From an uncultured Bacteroidales bacterium (GTDB lineage: Bacteria; Bacteroidota; Bacteroidia; Bacteroidales; WCHB1-69), in assembly GCA_937901455.1 (NCBI GenBank), contig CALDIA010000183.1, positions 1 to 7,433 of the forward strand: a DNA stretch of 7,433 bases. The letters run 5' to 3'. How positions within the stretch are numbered: the stretch's first letter is position 1; each line of letters begins with the position of its first letter. Below, piece by piece: positions 1 to 7,145 of this stretch. The translations under genes and the position numbers were made by a program. The notes beneath the pieces are model-generated. The model worked only from the letters and a program-made list of their open reading frames with translations. It made no database searches and was not told the DNA's origin.

Positions 1-1
1 T

Positions 2-925
2 CTGGAAAAAGAAAAAGCTTTCTTTGAGAAATACGCAACAGACAGGACTAAAGACATTATCTCTTCCATTGAAATGCTGCTCTCTCAAATTCCATCGGAC
101 AATTCTTATTGCATACTAAAGATGTCTGCCGGCTCCGGTTTCCATTCCATCACAGGTGATTGGCAATTTGATGATTATTCTCAAACAGGAACGTGGACTC
201 AAGGTCGCAATGCAGGAAAAAAGAAATTCAAATCTCGAAAAATAGCAGATTGTAACGGCAAACTGTCGCTTATGGGATTTGTGAAACTGCGTGCATTGAG
301 CGAAGAAGAAGTGAAACACCTTGAAGAGAACAGTAAAATTGAACAACAGCGTAAGGAGCAAGGGCGATTGGCAGAGCTGGAAGCTGCGAAAATAAGGGCA
401 GAGAAAGAGGCAAGGGTTCAACGAAAAAATGAAGAACGCAAAAAACGGTACGATTCTGCCATGGCAGAAATCAAGCAGTTGGTTGATATAGGACAATATG
501 AGGAAGCGTTGAGTAAAATCAAAGTAGTGAGCGAGGCGTTCCCAGGATGTGAACAACATGAAATAAATGTTGACATGCTTGAGGAAAAAGTTAGGTCCAT
601 CCAAGAAAAGCGTGCGATTGAAAAACGCCAGCAAGAAGAGATTGAGCAAAAACGTCTGGAGAATGCTGTTCCCTTGTCAGAGAAAATATCTAAAGCGCAA
701 AAGCTTCCCACACTTTACGGAAATGTGAAGCAATGGATGAAGCAAAATGGACGAGATTCGCTCTCTGACGAGGAAATCGGTGCTTTGCGAAATCAGATAG
801 AGAGAATAGCGAACGCTATGAAACCTCGCGACAAGCAAAAAATGAAAAGTCTTGGATCCGAATTAGAGAGTTTTATATCTTCCGACCTCGCCCAATGCTG
901 GTTCAACGAAATGATAATGTCATAA
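2..925 (+). CDS. C-terminal part of a RAMP (Csm5-like) type III CRISPR subunit with coiled-coil tail, partial at the left edge
   Basis: The frame is open from base 2 with no stop before 923-925, so this is the 3' part (307 residues) of a gene starting outside the window. Residues ~38-97 contain a glycine-rich stretch (GSGFHSITGDW, nt 131-163) and later KSRKIA followed by LMGFVKLR (nt ~224-295). A Gly-rich loop followed by a (S/T)RK strand and a G(W/F)VKL strand is how I remember the C-terminal end of RAMP proteins such as Csm5 and Cmr6, which are backbone or capping subunits of type III effector complexes. From residue ~100 (nt 299) it becomes a highly charged Lys/Glu/Gln-rich helical region with two likely coiled coils (nt ~299-475 and ~560-670), then a helical end with KQWMKQNGRDSLSDEEI. 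Such a tail is not normal for Csm5. It could be a fused helical, small-subunit-like or docking domain. The RAMP call is by motif only; the neighbouring CARF genes support it. An unrelated coiled-coil protein is the alternative. Confidence 0.6.
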   Translation: MEKEKAFFEKYATDRTKDIISSIEMLLSQIPSDNSYCILKMSAGSGFHSITGDWQFDDYSQTGTWTQGRNAGKKKFKSRKIADCNGKLSLMGFVKLRALSEEEVKHLEENSKIEQQRKEQGRLAELEAAKIRAEKEARVQRKNEERKKRYDSAMAEIKQLVDIGQYEEALSKIKVVSEAFPGCEQHEINVDMLEEKVRSIQEKRAIEKRQQEEIEQKRLENAVPLSEKISKAQKLPTLYGNVKQWMKQNGRDSLSDEEIGALRNQIERIANAMKPRDKQKMKSLGSELESFISSDLAQCWFNEMIMS

Positions 926-960
926 AATTCTAACACTTGAAATCGGATAAAAATAACATT

Positions 961-3003
961 ATGCCCAATCTCCTCCTCTCCACCCTCGGGACCACCCCCG
1001 ACATTATAGAAGAAACTATCGGTGTCTTCAACTACGATGACAACGTTGATTTTTATCGCAACAACGAACATGTGCAAGTTATGCGTAAGGAACTTAAGTG
1101 TATCGACGAAGTGTGGCTCGTGTCCACCGACCAACGGCACAAGGGACTGCCCAACGGCAAGCAGATACTCAATGCGAAGGAGAGCTACGACTACATCTGC
1201 CAAAACTGTGCTAAATATGGCGCCTCGATCCGTATGTTCGTGCTCGATGGCATCGCTGACATCGCCTCTACACACGAAGCCCGTGCATTCCACGATCTGT
1301 TGCTTCGTGCGGTGGCGTTTGCCCACCAGTCGAAAGATGACGGGAAACTCTACCTCTCGCTCGCCTGCGGACGCAAGACCATGAGCACCGATATGCAGGA
1401 CGCCGCCTACATTTTCGGTTGCAACAACCTGTTGCACGTACTTGGAGATAAGAAAGAGGACGCAGCCCCTATGCTGATGGGTGCGCTGCCCCCCAACGAG
1501 GCGTTAAAGCCGCAAAATGTCCGCTTCGGGGCGGAGCCTCTCCTCCGTTGCCCGCCCTCCACCGACTATCTCTCCGACATTGAACAGCAGAAGTTGAAGT
1601 CGCAGCACTTTTTCACCTCTTACTACCTGAATGAGACGGAAACACGTTCCAATTTCCATATTCTCTACACCCTTCCGCCCTCGAAAATCGAACAGTTGAA
1701 AAACGACCGCATAGGGCTGAACCCCAAAATGCAGAAACAGGAACTGGCCTGGCTCAAGCGCCTGCCGAAGTCGGACCTGCACTGCCATCTCGGCGGAGTC
1801 CTCACCCCTGCCGAGCTGGTGCGCGTCTCCGACATGCACTCGTGGAAACTGGAAGAATTCTGCTATGCGAACCCCGGCTATATGCGGTATTATAGAAGCA
1901 ACATGAAAGCCAATTTCCAGAAATTTGCCAAAGCTGGCTGGAAGGAGACGGTCAGGGAAATTGCTGATGACTTGGGCGTGCCCCGCTATGCCGTGTCCGC
2001 CCCGCTGCTCCAACAGTTCGAAGGGAATGAGGAGGAACTGAAGAGACTCTGGTACGGCGCCTGTTGCGATGAAATGAAATTCTGCGGCATAGGCATTGAA
2101 AGATATGAGCAACTCGGCGACTTGCAAGGCTCCAACCTCCTTGACGATATCTTTGGGTTGGAGCGGACGCTGGCCCTTTTGCTCAACCGCTGTTATGAAG
2201 AGCATGTGAAATATATTGAAATCCGCTGCTCCCCGCTCAACTATGTCAACTCGGAAATTCCCGTGCAACTTGTGGTGAATCTCATTTGCAGGGTTTTGGA
2301 GAAGGCTTATCCGGAGGTCGAAGCCTCCCTCATCTTCATCATCTCCCGCCATCGTGATGACATGTCGCGGCAATATGTCGAGCTTGTGAAGCAGATGAGC
2401 GCAGACCCTCTCTTCAAGAAGTATTTCCGCGGCTTCGACCTTGCCGGCAATGAAAGCGCCAAAACGCCTGAAAAACTTCGCGATTCGTTTATGGATATTC
2501 TGAAAGAGTGCTACAGTATTACCATCCACGCGGGCGAAACAGAAGAGGTTGAGAGCATTTGGCAGGCTGTATATCATCTGAATGCAGAGCGTGTGGGGCA
2601 TGGATTGAAACTGCTCAACAACGAAGATTTGCTGACCAAGTTTTTGGAACGAGGCATCGCCGTTGAGATGTGTCCGTCGAGCAATTTCCAGATTGTCGGT
2701 TTCCGCGACAACTATTTTGAAAAGGAGACAGCCCATTTGCCCGAATATTCGCTCAAAGCCTATCTCGATAGGGAATTGAAGGTCTCGGTGAATACTGATG
2801 ATCCGGGTATTTCGCTCACCGACATGACGCACGAGTTGCACAAAGCGGCACGTATGACAAAGGGCGGTCTCTCAAAATGGGATATCCTGCAGCTTGTCTG
2901 CAACGGTTTCCGTTCGGCTTTTTATCCATACAAACAAAAAAAACAATTGATTCGAAAAGTGGAAACAGAAATTGGCGAACTGATAAAAAAAGACAAATTA
3001 TGA
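961..3003 (+). CDS. cad1: Cad1/CAAD-like CARF-adenosine deaminase fusion (type III CRISPR effector)
   Basis: This 680-residue protein joins an N-terminal CARF sensor to a C-terminal adenosine deaminase. The CARF part (~1-165) starts MPNLLLSTLGTTPDIIEE and has the ligand-loop motif ACGRKTMSTDMQ around residues 135-146, like the NE0113-type CARF family. A linker (~165-265) leads to the deaminase, where all landmarks are present: HxH metal ligands H274/H276 in SDLHCHLGG, HAGE with H523 and catalytic E526, H547 in RVGHGLKL, and D613/D614 in NTDDPG. Studied Cad1 proteins bind cyclic oligoadenylate and convert ATP to ITP, blocking growth of infected cells; the same role is inferred here. I chose the ATG at 961 because the CARF beta-strand starts right after it; an in-frame TTG at 937 would add eight polar residues. 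The gene follows the RAMP gene by 35 bases and ends in an ATGA overlap with the Nudix gene. Its GC content is clearly higher than that of the right-hand genes. Confidence 0.93.
   Translation: MPNLLLSTLGTTPDIIEETIGVFNYDDNVDFYRNNEHVQVMRKELKCIDEVWLVSTDQRHKGLPNGKQILNAKESYDYICQNCAKYGASIRMFVLDGIADIASTHEARAFHDLLLRAVAFAHQSKDDGKLYLSLACGRKTMSTDMQDAAYIFGCNNLLHVLGDKKEDAAPMLMGALPPNEALKPQNVRFGAEPLLRCPPSTDYLSDIEQQKLKSQHFFTSYYLNETETRSNFHILYTLPPSKIEQLKNDRIGLNPKMQKQELAWLKRLPKSDLHCHLGGVLTPAELVRVSDMHSWKLEEFCYANPGYMRYYRSNMKANFQKFAKAGWKETVREIADDLGVPRYAVSAPLLQQFEGNEEELKRLWYGACCDEMKFCGIGIERYEQLGDLQGSNLLDDIFGLERTLALLLNRCYEEHVKYIEIRCSPLNYVNSEIPVQLVVNLICRVLEKAYPEVEASLIFIISRHRDDMSRQYVELVKQMSADPLFKKYFRGFDLAGNESAKTPEKLRDSFMDILKECYSITIHAGETEEVESIWQAVYHLNAERVGHGLKLLNNEDLLTKFLERGIAVEMCPSSNFQIVGFRDNYFEKETAHLPEYSLKAYLDRELKVSVNTDDPGISLTDMTHELHKAARMTKGGLSKWDILQLVCNGFRSAFYPYKQKKQLIRKVETEIGELIKKDKL
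3000..3003 (+). promoter_or_regulatory. ATGA stop/start overlap joining deaminase and Nudix genes
   Basis: The TGA of the deaminase gene (3001-3003) overlaps the ATG of the Nudix gene (3000-3002). No Shine-Dalgarno-like sequence precedes it: the upstream bases are A-rich. Termination-reinitiation coupling would keep the two proteins in a fixed ratio. Confidence 0.85.
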
Positions 3004-3596
3004 AGAATGAGAATGTTATGTGCGTGCCTATAGAGGCCTTAATGGCTACTTTCGACATGAGCCAACAGTATTGGACGGCAGATGAAAAGTCGATAAACGT
3101 TTTGCCGTACGAATATATCAACCGTTCGGTGGCCGAAAAGAATTTCACACATAAGCAAATCATTCCGTATGCCGTTGCTCAAAACGGCAAGGGTGAAGTG
3201 CTATGTTATCAGCGACACGGCTCAGAAAAACGATTGGCTGACTTTTATTCGGTCGGCATAGGCGGCCACGTGAACGAGCATGACACGGGTGAAACGCTTT
3301 CGAAACGCCTCATCAATGGGCTTAGGCGAGAGTTCAAGGAGGAAGTGGGCATAGAAATGGGCGCAAGGCAGTTCAATCTTGCCGGCATGATTAACGAAGA
3401 ACAGACCGAAGTTGGACACTGCCACACGGGAGTTGTATTCCGAGTACTTGTCGACAATGCCGACTTTACGTTCGATGCAGAAATAGGCAATCCGCAATGG
3501 AAACGGATAGCAGATTTGGATTTATCGAAGTTTGAACTTTGGTCGGCATTGGCGTTGACTCTCTTGAATAAAGACTTGTCCGATATCGAAAATTGA
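3000..3596 (+). CDS. Nudix hydrolase translationally coupled to the CARF-deaminase
   Basis: This 198-residue protein carries a Nudix signature: G88-G89-H90, then REFKEEVG at residues 110-117 with the metal-binding glutamates E111, E114 and E115. The spacing between the Gly and the REFKEEVG half is about 21 residues, against 14 in the classic GX5EX7REUXEEXGU box, and the usual Glu eight residues before REF is Lys here; the loop VNEHDTGE is inserted. This matches the IGGHxN variant seen in some Nudix proteins. Nudix enzymes hydrolyse nucleoside diphosphates linked to another group, including (d)NTPs. The start at 3000 overlaps the preceding stop (ATGA, 3000-3003), so it is probably translated by the same ribosomes as the deaminase. 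An upstream in-frame extension lies inside the deaminase gene and has no family features. The coupling suggests that it processes ITP or a related product of Cad1, but the substrate cannot be read from sequence; recycling a signal nucleotide or general nucleotide sanitation are alternatives. Confidence 0.9.
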   Translation: MKNENVMCVPIEALMATFDMSQQYWTADEKSINVLPYEYINRSVAEKNFTHKQIIPYAVAQNGKGEVLCYQRHGSEKRLADFYSVGIGGHVNEHDTGETLSKRLINGLRREFKEEVGIEMGARQFNLAGMINEEQTEVGHCHTGVVFRVLVDNADFTFDAEIGNPQWKRIADLDLSKFELWSALALTLLNKDLSDIEN

Positions 3597-3639
3597 AGTT
3601 TGATCTTGTTTTCTGGTGCCGAAAATTAAAGTATAAGAA

Positions 3640-4101
3640 ATGGAATACATTGAAGGAGAATTGTTAAGGTGGAAAGAATCAGACAAGAGAATGTCGCTAT
3701 TGATTCGAGGAGCCAGACAGGTGGGTGAAAAATCAAGTGTAAGGCATCTTGGCCAATGCTTTAAAATGTCCTGTCAAATAAAGTGCTTTAGCAGAAGTGT
3801 TTGTTACATCGGAAATAATGAAATCCAGTTCATGCTACGAAAGACATCGGCTCTATTGTTGGCACAGGGAGAAAAAAGACAGCCAAGCCGGGTGGATTTC
3901 GTGGTTCAAGTAGGACAGAAAATAGTCCCTTTAGAGGTGAAGTCGGGTCCCAAAGGCAGTATGCAAAGCTTGGGGATTTTCATGAAAGAAAAGGGGGCTG
4001 AGTACGGTGTTCGTACTTCTATGTAGAATTTCTCAGTACATGAAAAAATACGTGTTTACCCATTATATGCGATTTCAAATTTAACGAAAGGTAGTTCATG
4101 A
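3640..4101 (+). pseudogene. Remnant of a DUF4143-type AAA (AAA_14) ATPase gene
   Basis: The 5' end reads ELLRWKESDKRMSLLIRGARQVG, the typical opening of DUF4143-family AAA ATPases, which are normally about 380-480 residues. The Walker A loop is broken: an extra Glu separates the Gly and Lys (GARQVGEKSS instead of GARQVGKSS). After ~45 residues the frame passes through a poorly conserved stretch directly to the C-terminal DUF4143 segment (SRVDFVVQVGQKIVPLEVKSG, nt ~3886-3942). Almost the whole ATPase core and most of the DUF4143 domain are therefore missing. A TAG at 4024-4026 interrupts the frame; beyond it the same frame still reads NFSVHEKIRVYPLYAISNL, the expected family C-terminus, to a TGA at 4099-4101. 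That final stop overlaps the ATG of the next gene. I see internal deletion, motif damage and a nonsense mutation, so no functional product is expected. This family is not itself known to me as a CRISPR component. Confidence 0.85.
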
Positions 4102-5198
4102 AAGTCCATATCACCCTCGTCGGCGGACAGCCGGCACCTGTATATCACGGAATTATTGCCACGCAGCCCGACAAGATCGTGTTCGTTTACTCGGACGAGT
4201 CCCGCGTGTCTGCGGAACGCTTATCCAAGGAGGTGAAGTCCATTCCCTCCGAACGGCGGAAAATGGATCCTGTGGATTTGAATGACATCGAAAAAAAAGT
4301 GTCACAATGCGCCAAGGATTTCAAGGATGACGAGGTGTCGGTGAACATCTCCAGCGGCACCAAGCCGTGGGCGTTTTATTTCGCCAAAATTTTCGGACAA
4401 ATGCCTAATGCCACGTTGTTTTATGTGGACCAGAACAATACACTCTGGAATCTCACGGACAAAAGCTCACGCAAGGTGGATGTAGATATGGATGCGCAGT
4501 TTAGGCTTCTCGGCAATCGATTGACGGACTATAGACGTTTTGATATCTATAATGCTGAAGACGAGGAATGTGTACGACAGATTGAGATGCTCCGCTCCCA
4601 TTCATTTGCTGAGTTTAACGAACTGGTTGTCTATTTTGACAAACACCAGAATGCCATAGAATACACGACTGCCAAAGGTTCCTGCTTGCAATGGGATAAG
4701 ACATCCAAGGTGTTTTGTTGCCAACTAAAAAATAGGAAAGGGAAAAGGTATGATGTGACGTTTGGTTCCCCGCGAGTGCGTCATTTGTTGCTGAATACAG
4801 GTTGGTTTGAGTTCAAGGTGGCCAAAATGCTTGCCAGATGGGAAAGAGTGTCAGATATTCGTCTCAATTGCAAATTTCCTGCCTCAAACATGGCTCCGAA
4901 AAACGAGATTGACATTATATTAAATGTCGCAGGGAAGCTGCTGTTTGTGGAGTGCAAGACACAGATTCGAGAGGTCACAGATATTGACAAGTTTTCAGCT
5001 GCGGTGAAAAACTACGGCGGGATGGGCAGTAAAGCCTTGTTCGTTACGGACGCCCCTATGGCGGCCATTGCGAAAGAAAAATGCATGGACAACGGTATTA
5101 TGACCTATTCCTTGCAGGACGAACATTTCGGAATGCCGGACGAAAAAGCATTGGCCATGCTTTTGGATTGTGAATTGTTTAATATTAATGCAAAGTAG
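4098..5198 (+). CDS. Card1/Can2-like CARF-PD-(D/E)xK nuclease (DUF1887 family), copy A
   Basis: This 366-residue protein has an N-terminal CARF domain (~1-120) that starts MKVHITLVGGQPAPVYHG and carries the ligand-loop motif ISSGTKPW at residues 84-91. A middle region leads to a C-terminal PD-(D/E)xK nuclease (~230-366): helix residue E238 in GWFEFKVAKML, then NEID (E270, D272) and VECK with E285 and K287. These are the metal-binding and catalytic positions of the fold, all intact. Card1 and Can2 are activated by cyclic tetra-adenylate and cut single-stranded RNA and DNA or nick supercoiled DNA; that activity is inferred for this protein. The start at 4098 is favoured because the first CARF strand begins there and GAAAGG lies six bases upstream. 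It overlaps the last stop of the ATPase remnant. The call as a CARF nuclease is firm; the ligand and the preferred nucleic acid are not known. Confidence 0.88.
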   Translation: MKVHITLVGGQPAPVYHGIIATQPDKIVFVYSDESRVSAERLSKEVKSIPSERRKMDPVDLNDIEKKVSQCAKDFKDDEVSVNISSGTKPWAFYFAKIFGQMPNATLFYVDQNNTLWNLTDKSSRKVDVDMDAQFRLLGNRLTDYRRFDIYNAEDEECVRQIEMLRSHSFAEFNELVVYFDKHQNAIEYTTAKGSCLQWDKTSKVFCCQLKNRKGKRYDVTFGSPRVRHLLLNTGWFEFKVAKMLARWERVSDIRLNCKFPASNMAPKNEIDIILNVAGKLLFVECKTQIREVTDIDKFSAAVKNYGGMGSKALFVTDAPMAAIAKEKCMDNGIMTYSLQDEHFGMPDEKALAMLLDCELFNINAK

Positions 5199-5229
5199 AT
5201 TATAATCATTTCTATCAACAGGATTAATT

Positions 5230-5900
5230 ATGACTATTGAAGACATTAAAACCAGAAAAGAAGGTCAGGCTTTTGACTGCAAAAGTATTCGGATAGATCC
5301 GAAGGCATTAGCGGTTCCAATCGTTGCAATGGCTAATGCCGATGGTGGATTGTTGGCGATTGGTATTTCAGACAAGAGTAGAAAAATTGATGGTGTAGAT
5401 CAAAAAACTGACAAACTGAACGAGTTGCTGCGGATCCCGTTCGATTTATGCAATCCATCAATACCTGTCAAGTACAGTTGTTTGCCTTATATGGAGTTCT
5501 TCTGTAATCCTAAGATTGCGTCCTTTCTGAAAGTGTACCACTACGTGAAGCAATATGGAGAAGGTATTGACCGTGTTTGTCGGGAACAGGAAACTAATGG
5601 CGCAAGGATTCCGTTTTTCCATACGGATGAGTTCATATTGAAAATCACGGTGCCGAACGTGATGGCAAACGTGTCCGGCGCTCGGATAGAAACCGAACAT
5701 AAACAGAGCTTAAGTTGACGGAGATCCGTGTTTTGATATTGCAACTGATGAAAGATAATCCTTATATTACAAAAGCTGATTTGGCAAGCATGTTAAATGT
5801 GCATCCATCTGCTATATTGCGGAATGTTGAAGCTATGCGCGGAAAATACCTTAGATGTGTGGGACCAGACAAGGGAGGCTTTTGGGAAATCATAGAATAA
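5230..5900 (+). pseudogene. Remnant of an AlbA_2/RecG-like (Schlafen AlbA_2) putative DNA-binding protein
   Basis: The first ~85 codons encode an AlbA_2 domain: an N-terminal KEGQAFDCKSIRIDPKAL helix/strand and NADGGLLAIGISD. Intact relatives are usually about 450-550 residues with a central region and an HATPase_c_4-like C-terminal part. Here the reading frame jumps at about nt 5485-5510 to the far C-terminal segment NPKIASFLKVYHYVKQYGEG, in frame, so several hundred residues are missing. A second lesion follows: this frame stops at 5716-5718, while the family's winged-helix tail (LTEIRVLILQLMKDNPYITK, ending GPDKGGFWEIIE) continues in the third frame from ~5703 to the stop at 5898-5900. A frameshift therefore lies between ~5640 and 5703. 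The two open pieces should not be called separate genes. It is probably non-functional, although a short AlbA_2 protein of 162 residues could still be made. It sits between the two CARF nuclease genes, 31 bases after the first and 20 before the second. Confidence 0.82.
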
Positions 5901-5920
5901 TAACAATTAATAATTGGAAT

Positions 5921-7135
5921 ATGGCAAGAACATTGTTAGTTAGTTTAGTCAGCGATCAGACGATTCCTAATGTTCAGTTGATCAAACAATTGAAGGATCA
6001 GGTGACAGACTATTTGTTTGTTACTACCAAAGGAATGGAAAATAAGGGAACCAGACAATGGATTGAAAATGCTTGTGGGATTTCGGGTGATAAAATCGAA
6101 GTGGAACAGTTCTCCTTTTCGGATATGGAACAGAAACTTTCTGACTTTGATTTTGAGGACTATGGTAAAATAATGGTTAACCTCACGGGTGGCACAAAAA
6201 CAATGACGTTAGTGGCACACGAGTTCTTTAAGAATATCGGTGCGGAAATATATTATGTCACAGGGGATAATAACGAATTCATTAAAATATTCCCCGTCAA
6301 GAGAAACAATGTCGCTACATTCTCTAATTCTGCAACCTTAGAGGAATACCTTACTGCTTACGGCTTCTCAATAAATCCAAGTCCAATGTCTGGATTATCT
6401 TTTGAACAATCCGAAAAGATTTTCAAAGCCTATTGCACAATTAATATTATGGATTATGTTGATGCAATTCGTTTGATTAATTCAAAACGTGGTAAGACTT
6501 TAAAAAAAGATGATTTTGATAAGATTTATGAATTTCTAAAAGTCATTGAATATGAACCCATAACAGCTCGCTGTTTGTCAAAAGAAGAAACAAAGTACTT
6601 GTCGGGCGATTGGTTTGAGGAATATGTTGGATTACGGATAAAAAAAGAACTGGATTTGTCAGATAGCGATATTTTTATCAGTACGGAATTGGAAAAATCA
6701 TTGTCTCAAAAGGTTAAAAATGATGCGCTAACTTTGCTCGGCGAAGTCTCTGAGGCAGAATCTAACAACAACAATGAAATGGATGTGATGTTTATGTACA
6801 ACAACAAATTTTATTCGATTGAGTGCAAATCATCTATTGTGGCTTTCAGAACAGTTCAAAAGAATGGAGATTATATTGAGAAACCCTATAATATTCTTGG
6901 TGAAACCATCTACAAGTCAGATTCTTTGGCAAGACGATTTGGTCTTTTTGCTAACACTGCGATTTTTACTTTGACAGATTTTGTGGAGTATTGCAAGGAT
7001 GATGATTTGGGGAGACACAAGAACAAAATTCGTGAAATGGAGGGGATTATCAATCGTGCAAATCTTTCAAACATCAAGTTAATTGATAAAAAGCAATTGA
7101 AGTGTTCCGATTCTTTGTTTAACCTTTTGCAGTAA
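5921..7135 (+). CDS. Card1/Can2-like CARF-PD-(D/E)xK nuclease (DUF1887 family), copy B
   Basis: This 404-residue protein has the classic DUF1887 opening, LLVSLVSDQTIPNVQLIKQ (residues 5-23), a CARF ligand loop NLTGGTKTM at residues 87-95, and GAEIYYVTGDNNEF after it. The C-terminal nuclease (~225-404) shows GDWFEEYV with E233/E234, then NEMD (E286, D288) and SIECKSS with E301 and K303, so the PD-(D/E)xK metal site is complete. By family it should be a cyclic-oligoadenylate-activated, metal-dependent nuclease of RNA and/or DNA. The ATG at 5921 is chosen because the CARF strand starts there; the open frame continues upstream to 5855 but only over the preceding remnant. It is more AT-rich than the deaminase and copy A, and it differs from copy A both in the CARF loop and in overall sequence, so it looks separately acquired rather than a recent duplicate. 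Twenty bases separate it from the preceding remnant. Confidence 0.92.
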   Translation: MARTLLVSLVSDQTIPNVQLIKQLKDQVTDYLFVTTKGMENKGTRQWIENACGISGDKIEVEQFSFSDMEQKLSDFDFEDYGKIMVNLTGGTKTMTLVAHEFFKNIGAEIYYVTGDNNEFIKIFPVKRNNVATFSNSATLEEYLTAYGFSINPSPMSGLSFEQSEKIFKAYCTINIMDYVDAIRLINSKRGKTLKKDDFDKIYEFLKVIEYEPITARCLSKEETKYLSGDWFEEYVGLRIKKELDLSDSDIFISTELEKSLSQKVKNDALTLLGEVSEAESNNNNEMDVMFMYNNKFYSIECKSSIVAFRTVQKNGDYIEKPYNILGETIYKSDSLARRFGLFANTAIFTLTDFVEYCKDDDLGRHKNKIREMEGIINRANLSNIKLIDKKQLKCSDSLFNLLQ

Positions 7136-7145
7136 AAAACTGACC

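Noticed and set aside
116..711. Minus-strand open frames opposite the RAMP/coiled-coil gene
   Set aside because: They are Phe/Leu-rich antisense reflections of Lys/Glu/Gln codons in the coiled coil, with no independent support.
937..960. TTG start eight codons upstream for the CARF-deaminase
   Set aside because: The added residues are polar and precede the first CARF beta-strand, and the ATG at 961 sits directly before that strand.
1504..2841. Long minus-strand open frame of 445 codons
   Set aside because: It lies wholly inside the deaminase gene, antisense to its conserved active-site motifs. The translation has no recognisable domain and is explained by the high-GC codon use of the real gene.
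5715..5900. Separate 61-residue winged-helix transcription factor starting with TTG
   Set aside because: The same frame is open from 5703, and the sequence matches the expected C-terminal tail of the preceding AlbA_2/RecG-like protein, so a frameshifted single gene explains it better.
5855..5920. Upstream extension of the copy B nuclease
   Set aside because: The open frame only overlaps the winged-helix tail of the AlbA_2 remnant in another frame; the family N-terminus starts at the ATG at 5921.
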